In this document: positions 10,038 to 19,469 of the stretch, piece by piece
Position numbering within the stretch: position 1 is the stretch's first letter
How the letters are laid out: each line of letters starts with the position of its first letter
Source: Opitutaceae bacterium
Lineage (GTDB): Bacteria > Verrucomicrobiota > Verrucomicrobiia > Opitutales > Opitutaceae
Direction of reading: 5' to 3'
Assembly (NCBI GenBank): GCA_016711225.1
Contig: JADJTK010000010.1
Coordinates: 62,001-126,000, forward strand
DNA length: 64,000 bases
Notes under the pieces: model-generated
What the model was told of the DNA's origin: nothing
The model's input: only the letters and a program-made list of their open reading frames with translations
Database searches by the model: none
Translations under genes and position numbers: made by a program

Positions 10038-11570
10038 TCAGCGTATTGGAACGGCGGACGGGCGCTGGCCCAGGCGGCGCACCTCCTCGACCAGGGACTC
10101 CAGATCCTCCGGGCGGGTGCGATGATTGGTGATGGCCACCCGCAGCGTGAAGCGACCGTGGATGCGATTGTGCGACGGCACCGAGTGCCCGGACTCGTGC
10201 AGCTCGATGAGGATACGACGGTTCAGCGCCTCGAGCTCGGACTCGGCGGTGAGCGCGGCGGGGTGGAACCGGAAGTTGACGATGTTGGCCGGAGCGGTCG
10301 CCATGAGTTCCAAGTCGGCATGGCGGCCGAGCAGGGCGACGAGATGGGCGGCCTGGGCGAGGTTGGCGGACATCGCTTCGGCGAAGGCCTGCCGTCCCTG
10401 CTCCTTGAGCGACAACCAGACTTTGAGGGCTTTGAAGCCGCGCGACAGTTCGGGCCCCAGTTGGTTGGGCCAGCGGTCGCCGGAGCTGAGGCCGCCTTCG
10501 AGCGCGGCCAGGTAGGCCGTGGTATTGGCGAACGCCTCGCGATGGCGGTGCCCCTCACGGACCATCAGGCAGCCGGACTCGTAGGGGATGTGGAGCCATT
10601 TGTGCAGATCGAAGGCGACGGAGTCGGCGAGGCGCACGGCATCCAGCGCCGGGTGCAGCTCCGGCGTGATGCGCGCCAGCGCTCCGATCGCGCCGTCCAC
10701 GTGGAACCAAAGACCTTCGCGCCCACAGACAGCCGCGATTTCGGCGAGCGGGTCGATGGCCCCGGTGCCGACCGTTATGGCATTTCCAACCACGCAGAAC
10801 GGAACCCATCCCGCCGCCCGGTCCTCGGCGATGGCCTGCTCGAGCGCGGGCAACGACAGGCGGAAGTCCTGATCCACGGCCACGTGCCGCAACGCGCTGC
10901 GTCCGAGGCCGAGCAACTCGGCCGTCTTGTCGAGGCAGTTGTGGGTTTCGGTGGAGGCGTAGAAGCGGAAACGTCGCGGTTGGCTGCAGAGTCCCTCGGT
11001 GCGGAGCGCGGGGCCGGCGTGGCAACGCAGCGCGACGCACAGCCCGAGCAGATTCGCCATGGAGCCGCCGCTCAGCAGCAACCCGCTGGCGGTGGCGGGA
11101 AAACCCAGCATTTCGCCGAGCCAGCCCAATACTTGGTTTTCCACGAGGCTGCCGACCTGTTCGCCGCCGAAGACGTTGCAGTTCATCGACGCCGCGAGGA
11201 AGTCGCCGAACGCGCCCATGGCGGTGCCGGTGCCGATCACGTGGCTCCAGAAGCGCGGGTGGATGTTGCCTGTCGGATACGGCAGGATGTCGCGACGGAA
11301 CTCCTCGTACACGCTTTCGGGGCTTTGCCCGCCGGCGGCCAGCGGCGTCCGGAGCGAAGCGCGCACGTCGTCGCCGGGTTTCTGCCACGTCGGGCGCGAC
11401 CGCGCCCCGGCCCAGAAGTCGACCATGTCGTCGATCATGCGGTGACCGAGCCGCCGATGCGTTGCCCAATCGGAGGGGTCCAGCGTGCGGTGCAGCGCGG
11501 GGGCCGGCGTCGGGGCTGGCAGGGCGCCGGCGGCGGGACTGTCTGGATGTGGGGCGGTGGCGGAGTTCAT
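10038..11570 (-). CDS. PLP-dependent decarboxylase (group II, aromatic/glutamate type)
   Basis: This 510-residue group II decarboxylase shows the cofactor signatures of the family: a glycine-rich phosphate-binding segment GLLLSGGSMANLLGL, the aspartate in WFHVDGAIGA that contacts the pyridine nitrogen, and the Schiff-base lysine in VAFDLHKWLHIPYE (about residue 330). Such enzymes decarboxylate aromatic amino acids, glutamate or diaminobutyrate; the substrate cannot be told from sequence alone. The start at 11570 (MNSATAPH) is preferred over upstream in-frame codons that would run into the divergent regulator. Only 51 bp separate it from the MocR-type gene, so autoregulated control by that protein is likely. 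Confidence 0.85.
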   Translation of the reverse strand: MNSATAPHPDSPAAGALPAPTPAPALHRTLDPSDWATHRRLGHRMIDDMVDFWAGARSRPTWQKPGDDVRASLRTPLAAGGQSPESVYEEFRRDILPYPTGNIHPRFWSHVIGTGTAMGAFGDFLAASMNCNVFGGEQVGSLVENQVLGWLGEMLGFPATASGLLLSGGSMANLLGLCVALRCHAGPALRTEGLCSQPRRFRFYASTETHNCLDKTAELLGLGRSALRHVAVDQDFRLSLPALEQAIAEDRAAGWVPFCVVGNAITVGTGAIDPLAEIAAVCGREGLWFHVDGAIGALARITPELHPALDAVRLADSVAFDLHKWLHIPYESGCLMVREGHRHREAFANTTAYLAALEGGLSSGDRWPNQLGPELSRGFKALKVWLSLKEQGRQAFAEAMSANLAQAAHLVALLGRHADLELMATAPANIVNFRFHPAALTAESELEALNRRILIELHESGHSVPSHNRIHGRFTLRVAITNHRTRPEDLESLVEEVRRLGQRPSAVPIR

Positions 11571-11621
11571 GGTCCGGACTTGCCGCGCGGATTGTATCGC
11601 GTCAATAGACTCAATGTACGC
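11571..11621. promoter_or_regulatory. Divergent promoter region with TCAAT direct repeats
   Basis: The 51-bp space between the decarboxylase and the MocR regulator contains ATTG-N8-CAAT and, overlapping it, the direct repeat TCAAT-AGAC-TCAAT (about 11602-11615). MocR proteins usually bind direct repeats in the shared intergenic region, so this is the best operator candidate. Functional assignment is inference. Confidence 0.4.
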
Positions 11622-13019
11622 ATGACAATCCGAGGCTTGGAGAAAGTCTTCAATCAGGAGGCCAAGGCGCTCTACCAGGCGCTCGCCGATCACCTGGCCC
11701 AAGCGATCGAGCGGGGTGAGCTCGCGGCCGGGCAGCAGCTCCCCACGCAACGCGAGCTGGCGAAGCAGCTTGGTGTCACCACGGGGACGGTGACGCGCGC
11801 CTTCCAGGAATTGGGCAACCGGGGACTGGTTTCGTGCGAAGTGGGGCGCGGCACCTTCGTGCGTGCCTTCGGCGGGGGCGGGGTGCGCCACGATTTTGGC
11901 CGGACTTCCGAGCGCAGCCTCATCGACATGGCCTACAACCTGCCGCCGCCCCTACCGGGCGACGTGGAGACGCAAGCCTTTCGCGCGGGCTTCCGGGCGC
12001 TGGCGACGGCCGACGACCTGGTGCGCACGATGCACTACCACTTCCCGCAGACCGATCCGGATGCGCGCCAACTCGGCTGCGAATGGGTACGCCGCTGCGG
12101 CCTGGCGGCCTCGCCGGAGGAGTTGATCGTCACCGCGGGGGCCCAGAATGCGTTGTTCGTGGCGCTGCTGTGCCTGTGCCGGCCGGGCGACGAGGTGCTG
12201 TGCGAGGGCCTTACGTATCCGAGCTTTCGCTCGGCGGCGGACGCCCTGCACCTGCGCGTCGGCGGGCTCGCGCTGGACGAGGAGGGCGTGCTGCCCGCCG
12301 CCTTCGAGGAGGCCTGCCGGCGCAAGCCCAAGCTGATCTATCTGGTGCCCACCCTCCAGAACCCGACGACTGCGACGATGGGGCCGGCGCGGCGGCGCGA
12401 GATCGTCGCCATCGCCCGGCGCGAGGGGGTCGCGATCCTGGAGGACGACATCCATGCGCTGCTGGCCGAGCCCGGAGCGACGCCGCTGTGCGCCGAATAT
12501 CCGGAGGCCGGATGGTATCTGGCTAGTACCGACAAGCTGCTCGCCCCCGCCCTGCGGATCTGCTTTGTGCGGGTGCCGGGCGCCCACCGGGCGGCGGTGG
12601 AGCGGCTGGTGCAGGCGACCCAGTGGATGATTCCCGCCGTGGGCCTGTGGCTGGTGCAGCGTTGGTTGGAGGACGGGACGGTGGAGCGGCTGGTCGCCGG
12701 CCGGCGGACGGAGGCGGCGGCCCGGCTCGCGATGGCGCGGGCAAGCCTGGCCGGCTGCGGGGCGCGCATCCCCTCCGGCGGTTTCCACCTGTGGCTGCCT
12801 TTGCCGTCGCCGTGGCGGAGCGACGCGTTTCGCCTGCGGGCGGCGGAAGACGGGGTGGCGGTCACCACGGCGGAGGCGTTTGCGCCCGGGCCCGGCCTGC
12901 CCCAGGCGGCGCGGCTATGCCTCGGAGGGCCGCGCGACCGCCCGGAGCTGGCGAAGGCGCTTGGAATCATCCGGCGGATCCTCGATCGGGGACCTGCGGA
13001 TATGCGATCGGTTTGCTGA
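11622..13019 (+). CDS. MocR-family (GntR-HTH plus aminotransferase-fold) regulator
   Basis: The protein of about 465 residues fuses an N-terminal GntR winged helix (about 1-75, with QLPTQRELAKQLGVTTGTVTRAFQEL) to a fold type I aminotransferase domain. The PLP-lysine region reads STDKLLAPALR and is intact, so cofactor binding is likely. The NPTTATMG loop and the acidic EDDIHALL segment are in place. MocR proteins sense PLP or an amino-group substrate and control a neighbouring gene. Here the obvious target is the divergent PLP decarboxylase. The start is the ATG that begins the winged helix; the frame is open far upstream only through antisense sequence. Confidence 0.85.
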   Translation: MTIRGLEKVFNQEAKALYQALADHLAQAIERGELAAGQQLPTQRELAKQLGVTTGTVTRAFQELGNRGLVSCEVGRGTFVRAFGGGGVRHDFGRTSERSLIDMAYNLPPPLPGDVETQAFRAGFRALATADDLVRTMHYHFPQTDPDARQLGCEWVRRCGLAASPEELIVTAGAQNALFVALLCLCRPGDEVLCEGLTYPSFRSAADALHLRVGGLALDEEGVLPAAFEEACRRKPKLIYLVPTLQNPTTATMGPARRREIVAIARREGVAILEDDIHALLAEPGATPLCAEYPEAGWYLASTDKLLAPALRICFVRVPGAHRAAVERLVQATQWMIPAVGLWLVQRWLEDGTVERLVAGRRTEAAARLAMARASLAGCGARIPSGGFHLWLPLPSPWRSDAFRLRAAEDGVAVTTAEAFAPGPGLPQAARLCLGGPRDRPELAKALGIIRRILDRGPADMRSVC

Positions 13020-13039
13020 ACCCGGCCGGCGCAGCCGGC

Positions 13040-13145
13040 GCGGTGGTCCTCCCCGTGGTCGGAGCGTTGGGTGGGCGCGCAGTCGAGCGGCACGGGGACC
13101 GTGCGGTGCGGAACAGGGCGCCGCCGGAAAGCGAAAAGCGGCACG
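13040..13145 (-). pseudogene. Decayed copy of the methyltransferase 5' end and leader
   Basis: On the minus strand the translation VPLDCAPTQRSDHGEDHRAG matches the start of the methyltransferase at 9802 (MPLDYSPIQLADHWEDYRLL) with gaps. The adjoining non-coding bases (ccgccggaaagcgaaaagcgg in both places) are nearly identical. It therefore looks like a partial duplication of about 100 bp that has decayed. The rest of the 13020-13339 gap shows no gene. Confidence 0.6.
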
Positions 13146-13339
13146 CTGGCGGCGGAGTTACCCGAAGCCGGCCGTAGGATTACGCCAAGCGCGGAAGAAT
13201 GATGTGACAGCGGTGTAAGATCTCCAATGACGATGGCGGGGTCGGCCGATCCCGAGCCGATTTCACCAGTGCGTTACCAGGCCCGGGCTGGAGCCGGCCC
13301 CGCCGGCCGTGGCAGCTTCGGGAGCGTTCTGTCTCCCCC

Positions 13340-15353
13340 ATGAACTCATTCCCCGCCATTCGTCATCTGCTTTTAGTTGCGCTCGCGCTCGCCGGAGCCT
13401 CCGTCGGCCCTGGCCCAAACTCGATCCCCGGAAAGCCGGTGACGACCGCTCGCACCGGCTCGCACGCCACCTACAACGTCGGCCCCGGCCAGACCTACCT
13501 CGAGCCCGACACCGTGCCCTGGGGCGCGTTGCAGGCGGGCGATGTGGTCAACATCTACCAGCGCGCCACCCCTTACCGTTGGAAGATCGGCATTCGAGGG
13601 CAGGGAACGCAGGCGGCGCCCATCGTCGTCAACGGCGTGACCGACGCCGCCGGCAACCGCCCGGTCTTCGACTTTAACGGCGCGCGCACCGCTTCCGGCT
13701 CCAATCCCGGAGGGAACAACAATGTGTTCAACCCTGCCTCCCCTGAGTACGGCGAATCGCTCGGCGGTATCGTAGTCAAGCGCGGCCCCGACGACGATTA
13801 TGGCAGCTATTCGCCGCGGTGGATCGAGGTCCGCAACCTCGAGCTGCACGGCGCCACGAATGGCAACTCCTACACTACGCTCGCCGGCGGCACGGCGACC
13901 TACAGCGGCAGTGCCGGGGTCTGGTTGCAGCTCGGGGACGACATTCTGCTCGAGAACCTCGTCATCTACGACAATGCCTTCGGCATCTTCACCATGGCCA
14001 AGGACGGCCTGCTTTCGGAGACCTGCCGGCGAGTCACGGTGCGCGGCTGCCGCGTCTACGGCAATGGAGTCGTCGGCTCCTACTACGAGCACAACTTCTA
14101 CGTGCAGTGCCACCTCCCTGTCATCGAAGGCAATTACATCGGCCGCGTGCGGGCCGGCTCCGAAGGTTCCAGCTACAAGAGCCGCAGCTCTGGGGAGATC
14201 TTCCGCTACAACTACGTCGAGGGCTCCTCTCGGGCTATCGACTGGGTCTACAGCGAGGAGCAGGACACCGACGGGATTGTCACCCAGCCCGAGTACGGCA
14301 CCGACTTTGCCTACGGCAACGTGATCGTGAACGACACCCAGGCCAGCAGCTTCGCGTCGAGTCCCATCCATTACGGAGGCGACAACCTGGGGAGAGCAGG
14401 ATCCAGGCGCCCCCGTGCTGGTCCCCGAGGCCGCGTACCGCTCGCACCTCTATTTCTGGAACAATACCGTCGTCCTCCGCGGCAAGCAGGAGTCGCAGCA
14501 GTGGCGACAGAACGTGTTCGACCTTTCCCTGGTCGGCACGACGGTCGAGGCTTGGAACAACATCGTCGTGGTCGATGCCGGCGGTGCCACGCCGCCCGAC
14601 ACCAGCTGGGTGGAGGTCTCCGGACACTTGAATCTGCGCGGCAACAATCTGGCCTTTGGTGCTCCGGTCAGCGCGGCTGCGTACGGGGCGAACACGGCGC
14701 ACTTCAACGTCCAACAACTCGGCACCCTGCTCACGACCAACCCGCAGTTCGCCAATCTGGCCGCGAATGACTTCCGCCTCCTCGCCGCCTCGCCCGCCGT
14801 GAACGTTGGTGGCGCCGCGCTGCCCACGGTGATTCAGACGGTGGCGACGGCGCACCCGGTGCAGTTGCAGCCGCACTTGGCGCTCAACGGCGCGGATCTG
14901 CGCAGCCCGCTCGGCTTGGCGATCGATCTGGGCGCGTTCGAGTATTTCGCGCCGCCGGCCACGGGCTACTGGGGATGGATCGGTACCTACGCGCTAGCCC
15001 CCGGCAACGACGCTCCGTTGGCCGATCCGGACGGCGATGGCATCTCCAATCTGCTGGAGTATTTCCTCGGCCTCGATCCGGCGGTGCCGGGAGTCACCGG
15101 TATCAGCTGCCTCACCGTGAACGACTCCGGTATCGACTATCCGGCGATCCGCTTCACGCGGCGCCTCTCGGCGACCGACGTCGCGACGCAGGTCCAGATC
15201 GCGGCGGACGTGGGCTTTGGGGCCCTGCTCGGGAGTGCCCAGGTATCGGTGACGCCGGGCGCCGCCGGCATGGAGATCGTGACGGTGCGCTCCACCACGG
15301 CGATGAGTGCCGCGCCGCGGCAGTTCTTGCGCCTGCAGTGCACGTTGCCGTAA
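13340..15353 (+). pseudogene. Secreted right-handed beta-helix protein, frameshifted
   Basis: There are two overlapping frames, 13340 to about 14392 and about 14390-15353. Removing one G from GGGG at 14389-14392 joins them without loss, giving GGDNLGEQDPGAPVLV. The joined protein is about 670 residues. It has a signal peptide (hydrophobic 8-22) and a parallel beta-helix with rungs such as RWIEVRNLELHG, ILLENLVIYDNAFGIF and CRRVTVRGCRVYGNGV. A C-terminal LADPDGDGISNLLEYFLGLDP motif follows, as in many verrucomicrobial exported proteins, then a beta-domain. The beta-helix resembles pectate-lyase-like polysaccharide-binding folds, but no catalytic residues can be assigned. The break may be real or a homopolymer read error. 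Confidence 0.7.
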
Positions 15354-15582
15354 GCGTTCCAGGTGCGCCGGGCACCCAGTCTGTCCGCCTCCGCTGGTGG
15401 TGTAGGGCGGGTGCCTCGCGAGCCTCGCAACGAAGCGGGCTTGCTGGCGTGTCGTCCACGCCGATCCGGCACGGACCCAAGGTCCGGCACTGCAAGCAGA
15501 CGCTCAAGAAGGTGCGTTCGTCTGTTCGGTCGCCGGAGAGAGGGGGCCGGAGGCGTCCCGATCGCCCCCCCCGCGAAGCTCC

Positions 15583-18125
15583 CTAGTATCCATAGGTTGG
15601 TTCGAACGGCGAGAGGATCACGGTTTCATCATCGATGGAGCCGGCGACCGGCTTGCCGGTCATCAGGGCCTGGATCGAGTCGCGAGGCAGGTCGGTTTGC
15701 GCCAGCCAGGTCGAGGCAGATACGCGATCGAATTGCAGCCAGCGTGCAGCGAGGCTGGCGATGGCCTGGTGCCGGCGCTCGGGGGCGGGGATCTGCCCGA
15801 CCCAGGAAGCGGCCACCTCGGGCGTGGCCGCCGCAGTGGCCTCAACCAGCGCCACTACCGCGGCCGATCGGGCCTGGCCGGCGGGCAGTTGCGCCACCCA
15901 TTGCGCGGCGGCATCGGCATCCCACCCGGCCCAGCCACGGGTTACCGCTGCGCAGACGGAGTCCTGTCCGAGGAGGTTCGGTTGGCTTTGCACCCATTGT
16001 GCGGCCGCACTCGGGTTCGCCGCAGCCCATTGCCGGGTGACCGTGAGCGTGGCCTGTTGGCGCGCCTCGCCCGGGCCCATCGTGCCCAGAAGTTCGGCTG
16101 CCGCCCGGGGTTCCGATTGGGCCAGTGTATCGACGGCCCCCTGTACGAAAGCATTGCGGGTCGCGCCTGCCGGCAGGCTCGCCGCCTGCGCCGTGGCGGC
16201 CTCCCGATCCTCCCCTGCGAGTCGGCTACCCAGCGTCGCCATGAAGCTATTGCGCTCGTCCGGAGTTCCTAGGGTTTGCGCAAAGGCGACGGCGCTGGCG
16301 GCGTCGGTTTGCGGCCAGCCTCCGGCCAGGCTGCGGAGCCCGGCGCGGCGAAGATCCGGATCGGTTAGTTGCCGGACCCAGGCGCCGGCGCCCGATTGGT
16401 TTTGCGCGGCGAGGCGAGCCACTGCGAGCGTGACGGCGTTGGTACGCATCGGACCAAGCGGCAACCCGAGGGCGAAGCCGGCGGCGGCCTGCGGATCGAT
16501 CCCCTCGCTGTGCGCCAACGCCCAGGAGGCGTTTCCCAGGGTCGCGCGCTTGGTGGGGCCGTCGGGCAACTCGGCGAGCCACTGCATGGCCGCCTGGGGA
16601 TCCTGCTGGATGAGGCTCATCGTGGCGCGGCTCAGCAGCCGCTGCTGCATCTCGCCCGCCGGGAAAGTGAGTGCGAGGTCCACCGCCATGCGGGGATCCT
16701 CGGCCGAAAGCGCGGATACGACGGACTCGGCCGCCTCCATTCGCGCCTTACCGGCCGGGAGCAGGTCGAGCAGGGGCAACGCCTTGAGGGGGTCGCGTTG
16801 GGCCGCGCTGCTGGTGGCGGCGACGATCACCGCCTGCCGCTTCTCGTCGGGCAGGTCGCGCACCTGGGCCAAGGCGGCGGTGGGGTCGGTGTCCGCCAGC
16901 GCGGCGAGCGAGTGCATGAGCATCTTGTCTCGGCCGGTGCCGGCCGGTTGCAGGCGCGCATACTGGAGCGCCGCGGCTGGATCCGCGCGGGCGAAACGCC
17001 CAAACGCCTCGGCGCGGACCTGTTCGCGCAAGGATCCGTGCGGCAGTGTATCCGCTGCGGCGAGCATCGGGGCGGGCCCGGGGGAGCCGGGTTCGTCGAG
17101 CGCGCGGGTGATCTCCCAATGCGAGAGCAGTGCCCCCGGTTGTTGGGCGCACCAGTTGAGCGCGGCGGTGCAGTCGCTACGCAACCAAGCCGTCGCCACC
17201 GCCTTGCTCGCCTCGTCGCGTTCGGGGCCGGCGGGCAGGCGGGCGAGGTGGGCGGCGGCGGCGGCGGGGGCGTTGGTCGCCCAGCCTTCGAAGACGGCTT
17301 GGCGCACGGCGCTCCGCTCGGCGGTGCTGGCGTTGCGCTCCGCCCAGGCGAGCGCCGCCTGGGGGTCCGCGGCGCCCCAGGCCTCGGTTACGGTGAGCCG
17401 CGCGGCAGCGGCGGCGGAGCCGGACAATGTCGCGGCCGCCGCCAGCGCGGCGGCGGGGTCACGGGATCCCCAGATCGCGAAGACGGCCGTCGCGGTGCGA
17501 TGGCGCGGATCAGTCGCTCCGGCGTGCTGGAGCAAGGCGAGGGCGGCCTCGGGAGCCTGGGCCGCGAGTTCAAGGGCGAGGGGCGGGAGCAGCTCTCGGC
17601 GTATCCGATCATCGGGAAGACGGAGGAGCATTGCCGCAGCCGCTGCGGGGTCCACGTGGGCCCAGCCGCGAAAGACGGTCCGCACGGCGGCGCCCGCCGG
17701 GCGGGCTCGGCGAGGTCCTGCGCATGGCGCAACGCGAGGGCGGGCTCAATTTCGGCCCAACGTTGCAGGAACGCGCAGTGCAGTTGGTCACGCAGTACGC
17801 GCACGGGCAGCCGCTCGATCGCCGCCAACGCCGGCCCCATGGCGGTGGCGTCCAGGGCGTTGAGAATGGTCTCCCATTCCTTGTTCAGTCGCCACGCTCC
17901 GGTTGCGCCGATGGCGGCGATCCGGTCCTCCAACTCGGTGGTGGTGAGTGGGTTGGGGGCGCGGGGCATCCCGAAAGGGGCGGAGGTCGCAGGGGCGCAG
18001 AGTGTGGCCGCCGGTGCGGAAACCGTCCACGCGCCAAGCGAGGGCGACCAGCGGCCGATGGCGATGCCGGTGGCGAAGAGGGTGCCGGCTCCGGCGGTGG
18101 CGAGCCCGAGGAGTTTGGGGATCAT
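15583..18125 (-). pseudogene. Exported DPxAA-repeat (helical repeat) protein, frameshifted
   Basis: The first part (start 18125, MIPKLLGLATAGAG, an N-terminal membrane or signal segment) runs to about 17690. The remainder is in another frame to 15583. A one-base loss in the GC-rich run at about 17686-17692 explains the break. The joined protein is about 845 residues, built of at least 17 units with the pattern W-x3-DPxAAxxWxxxLPxGxxR of about 30-36 residues. The pattern suggests an alpha-solenoid of HEAT or TPR type. Such proteins are common in Verrucomicrobia but no function is known. It ends with a short acidic, non-repeat tail. Confidence 0.65.
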
Positions 18126-18298
18126 GGCTGCAGGGAAGACGCGCGGCCTGCCATTTTCTTAGGAGGGGAGAGTTGACACCGGCCGGCGGGCAAACCGGCG
18201 GTGGCAGGCGAGGAGTGAGGCGGGGGCATGGTCGGGGCGGTTCGGCGACGGGAAGGGGATGAGCTTGTCCCCACCTTACCTGAAACGCCCTGCGGATG

Positions 18299-18346
18299 TG
18301 TCAGGGCCACGTCAGACTTTGTCAGAAGTTGTCAGGGAAGCGTCAG
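18299..18346 (+). promoter_or_regulatory. Five helically phased GTCAG repeats (Pho-box-like)
   Basis: GTCAG occurs at 18300, 18311, 18321, 18331 and 18342, with steps of 11, 10, 10 and 11 bases; three of the five are TGTCAG. Direct TGTCA half-sites 11 bp apart are the hallmark of PhoB and related response-regulator sites. The nearest gene start is at 18125 on the opposite strand, about 175 bp away, so the regulated gene is uncertain. Confidence 0.5.
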
Positions 18347-18435
18347 GCGATGGCCTGCGCGTGGCGCCCGGCCAGGGCGCGGCTCGCCTGGAGGGGGCGC
18401 TCGGTTGAGGCTCACCCAATCGGCTCGCAGAGGTG

Positions 18436-18459
18436 GACCGCGTTGACCTCAGCGCGGTC
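18436..18459. repeat. CGCGTTGA-CC-TCARCGCG palindrome
   Basis: An 11-base arm GACCGCGTTGA and its near-perfect complement (10 of 11) are separated by CC. The same unit occurs at 39463-39484, so this is a dispersed intergenic palindrome. Confidence 0.65.
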
Positions 18460-18751
18460 AGACACGCCGACTGCGGCCACCGGCAAGTGCTCACCTGCCG
18501 CTGGCCGAGTTCTCGTCCCTCATGAGGGCAAGCGGTGCCACCTGAGCGCATCCGGCGTTAGGGCAGACCCCAGTTCCGCCGAAGTCTAAGAAATAGTAGC
18601 ACGAGGCGGTTGGCGGCTGCCGACCTCGCCGCGACCGCGGTGAGAGTCCTTGCAGGTGGCCGGGCTCGCGGGTCGGAGGATTAGTGCCACGACAGGCACG
18701 AGGTTCTCGCGAACGTCGCTACGGCGCGAGGGGCGGACGAAGGGCGAGGCT

Positions 18752-18771
18752 CACGGGTCGGGAGACCCGTG
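18752..18771. repeat. GC-rich hairpin after the deoxyribosyltransferase gene
   Basis: CACGGGTC-GGGA-GACCCGTG forms an 8-bp perfect stem 9 bases beyond the stop codon at 18780. It has no T-tract on either side, so it is not a classical intrinsic terminator. It may still stabilise the mRNA 3' end. Confidence 0.45.
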
Positions 18772-18779
18772 CCAGCCGG

Positions 18780-19469
18780 TCACAGGAGGTCGCGCTCGAC
18801 CTTGCGCTCGAGGTGGCGCTCAAAGGTGCGCCGCAAGGCCTTGGGCCGGCCGTGCATGCCGGGCATGAGCGCGAGCCAGTGGTAGACCTCCTCGCGCAGG
18901 TGCTTGGGCATGAGCGGCTCGGTCTTCATCACCCGGTCGAGGGCGCGCACGGTCTGCATCGCGATGCGGTCGTACACGACCTGCGCCCCGGCGGTGCTGT
19001 ATTGGCCGGCCAGGCGGGTGGAGGGGTCGAGCCGACTATGGCGCAGGGCGGTGGCGCGGTAGTCCAGCAGGCTGTCGCAAAGTACGGTGACGGTGCGCGG
19101 GAAGAAGCTCGTCATCAGGTTCCATGGCTCGCGGAACTGGTCGCCGCCGCGGCGGATGTCGGAGCGCAGGAGCACGGCGGGGATGTCGGCGAACTTGGCG
19201 AACATGAACTCGACCACGGTGCCGGAATCGAGCTCGGTGCCGTCGTAGTTGAAGAGGGCGACGTCGGAGTCGAGCAGGGCGTCGAGGTTCTGGTCGCGGA
19301 TGCCGCGCAGGCTGCGGCGGCGGGTATCGAAGTCCTGGGGCAGGCGGCACTGGAAGCGGCCGTGGGAGCGCTCGTGGATGGCCTCCGCGAGGTAGGCGTT
19401 GCCGATGAGGTGTTTCGCGCTGAACAATTCGCCGGCGAAATAGACGGTGTAGGGCTTGGTTTTTTTCAC
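18780..19469 (-). CDS. Nucleoside 2-deoxyribosyltransferase-like protein
   Basis: The 229-residue protein starts with the family's first strand and loop (YTVYFAGELFSAKHLIGNAYLAEAI). It carries the acidic active-site region ALFNYDGTELDSGTVVEFMFA at about 90-110, where the DxGT-x-E arrangement provides the catalytic glutamate. Characterised members move deoxyribose between bases by cleaving the N-glycosidic bond. At 229 residues it is longer than the classical enzyme of about 160; the extra C-terminal 80 residues are unassigned. The start is GTG at 19469, overlapping the pilT-like stop codon by four bases, so the two are translationally coupled. Confidence 0.7.
   Translation of the reverse strand: MKKTKPYTVYFAGELFSAKHLIGNAYLAEAIHERSHGRFQCRLPQDFDTRRRSLRGIRDQNLDALLDSDVALFNYDGTELDSGTVVEFMFAKFADIPAVLLRSDIRRGGDQFREPWNLMTSFFPRTVTVLCDSLLDYRATALRHSRLDPSTRLAGQYSTAGAQVVYDRIAMQTVRALDRVMKTEPLMPKHLREEVYHWLALMPGMHGRPKALRRTFERHLERKVERDLL

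Larger units (their letters stand above)
18126..18779. other. Gene-free region with palindromes and a phased GTCAG array
   Basis: No convincing gene is present. The region holds the GTCAG array (18299-18346), a CGCGTTGA palindrome (18436-18459) and a GC hairpin (18752-18771). Frames on both strands are arginine-rich shadows. Confidence 0.6.

Noticed and set aside
18752..18771. Hairpin as an intrinsic terminator of the deoxyribosyltransferase gene
   Set aside because: It lacks a T-tract on the minus strand, so only a hairpin is reported.
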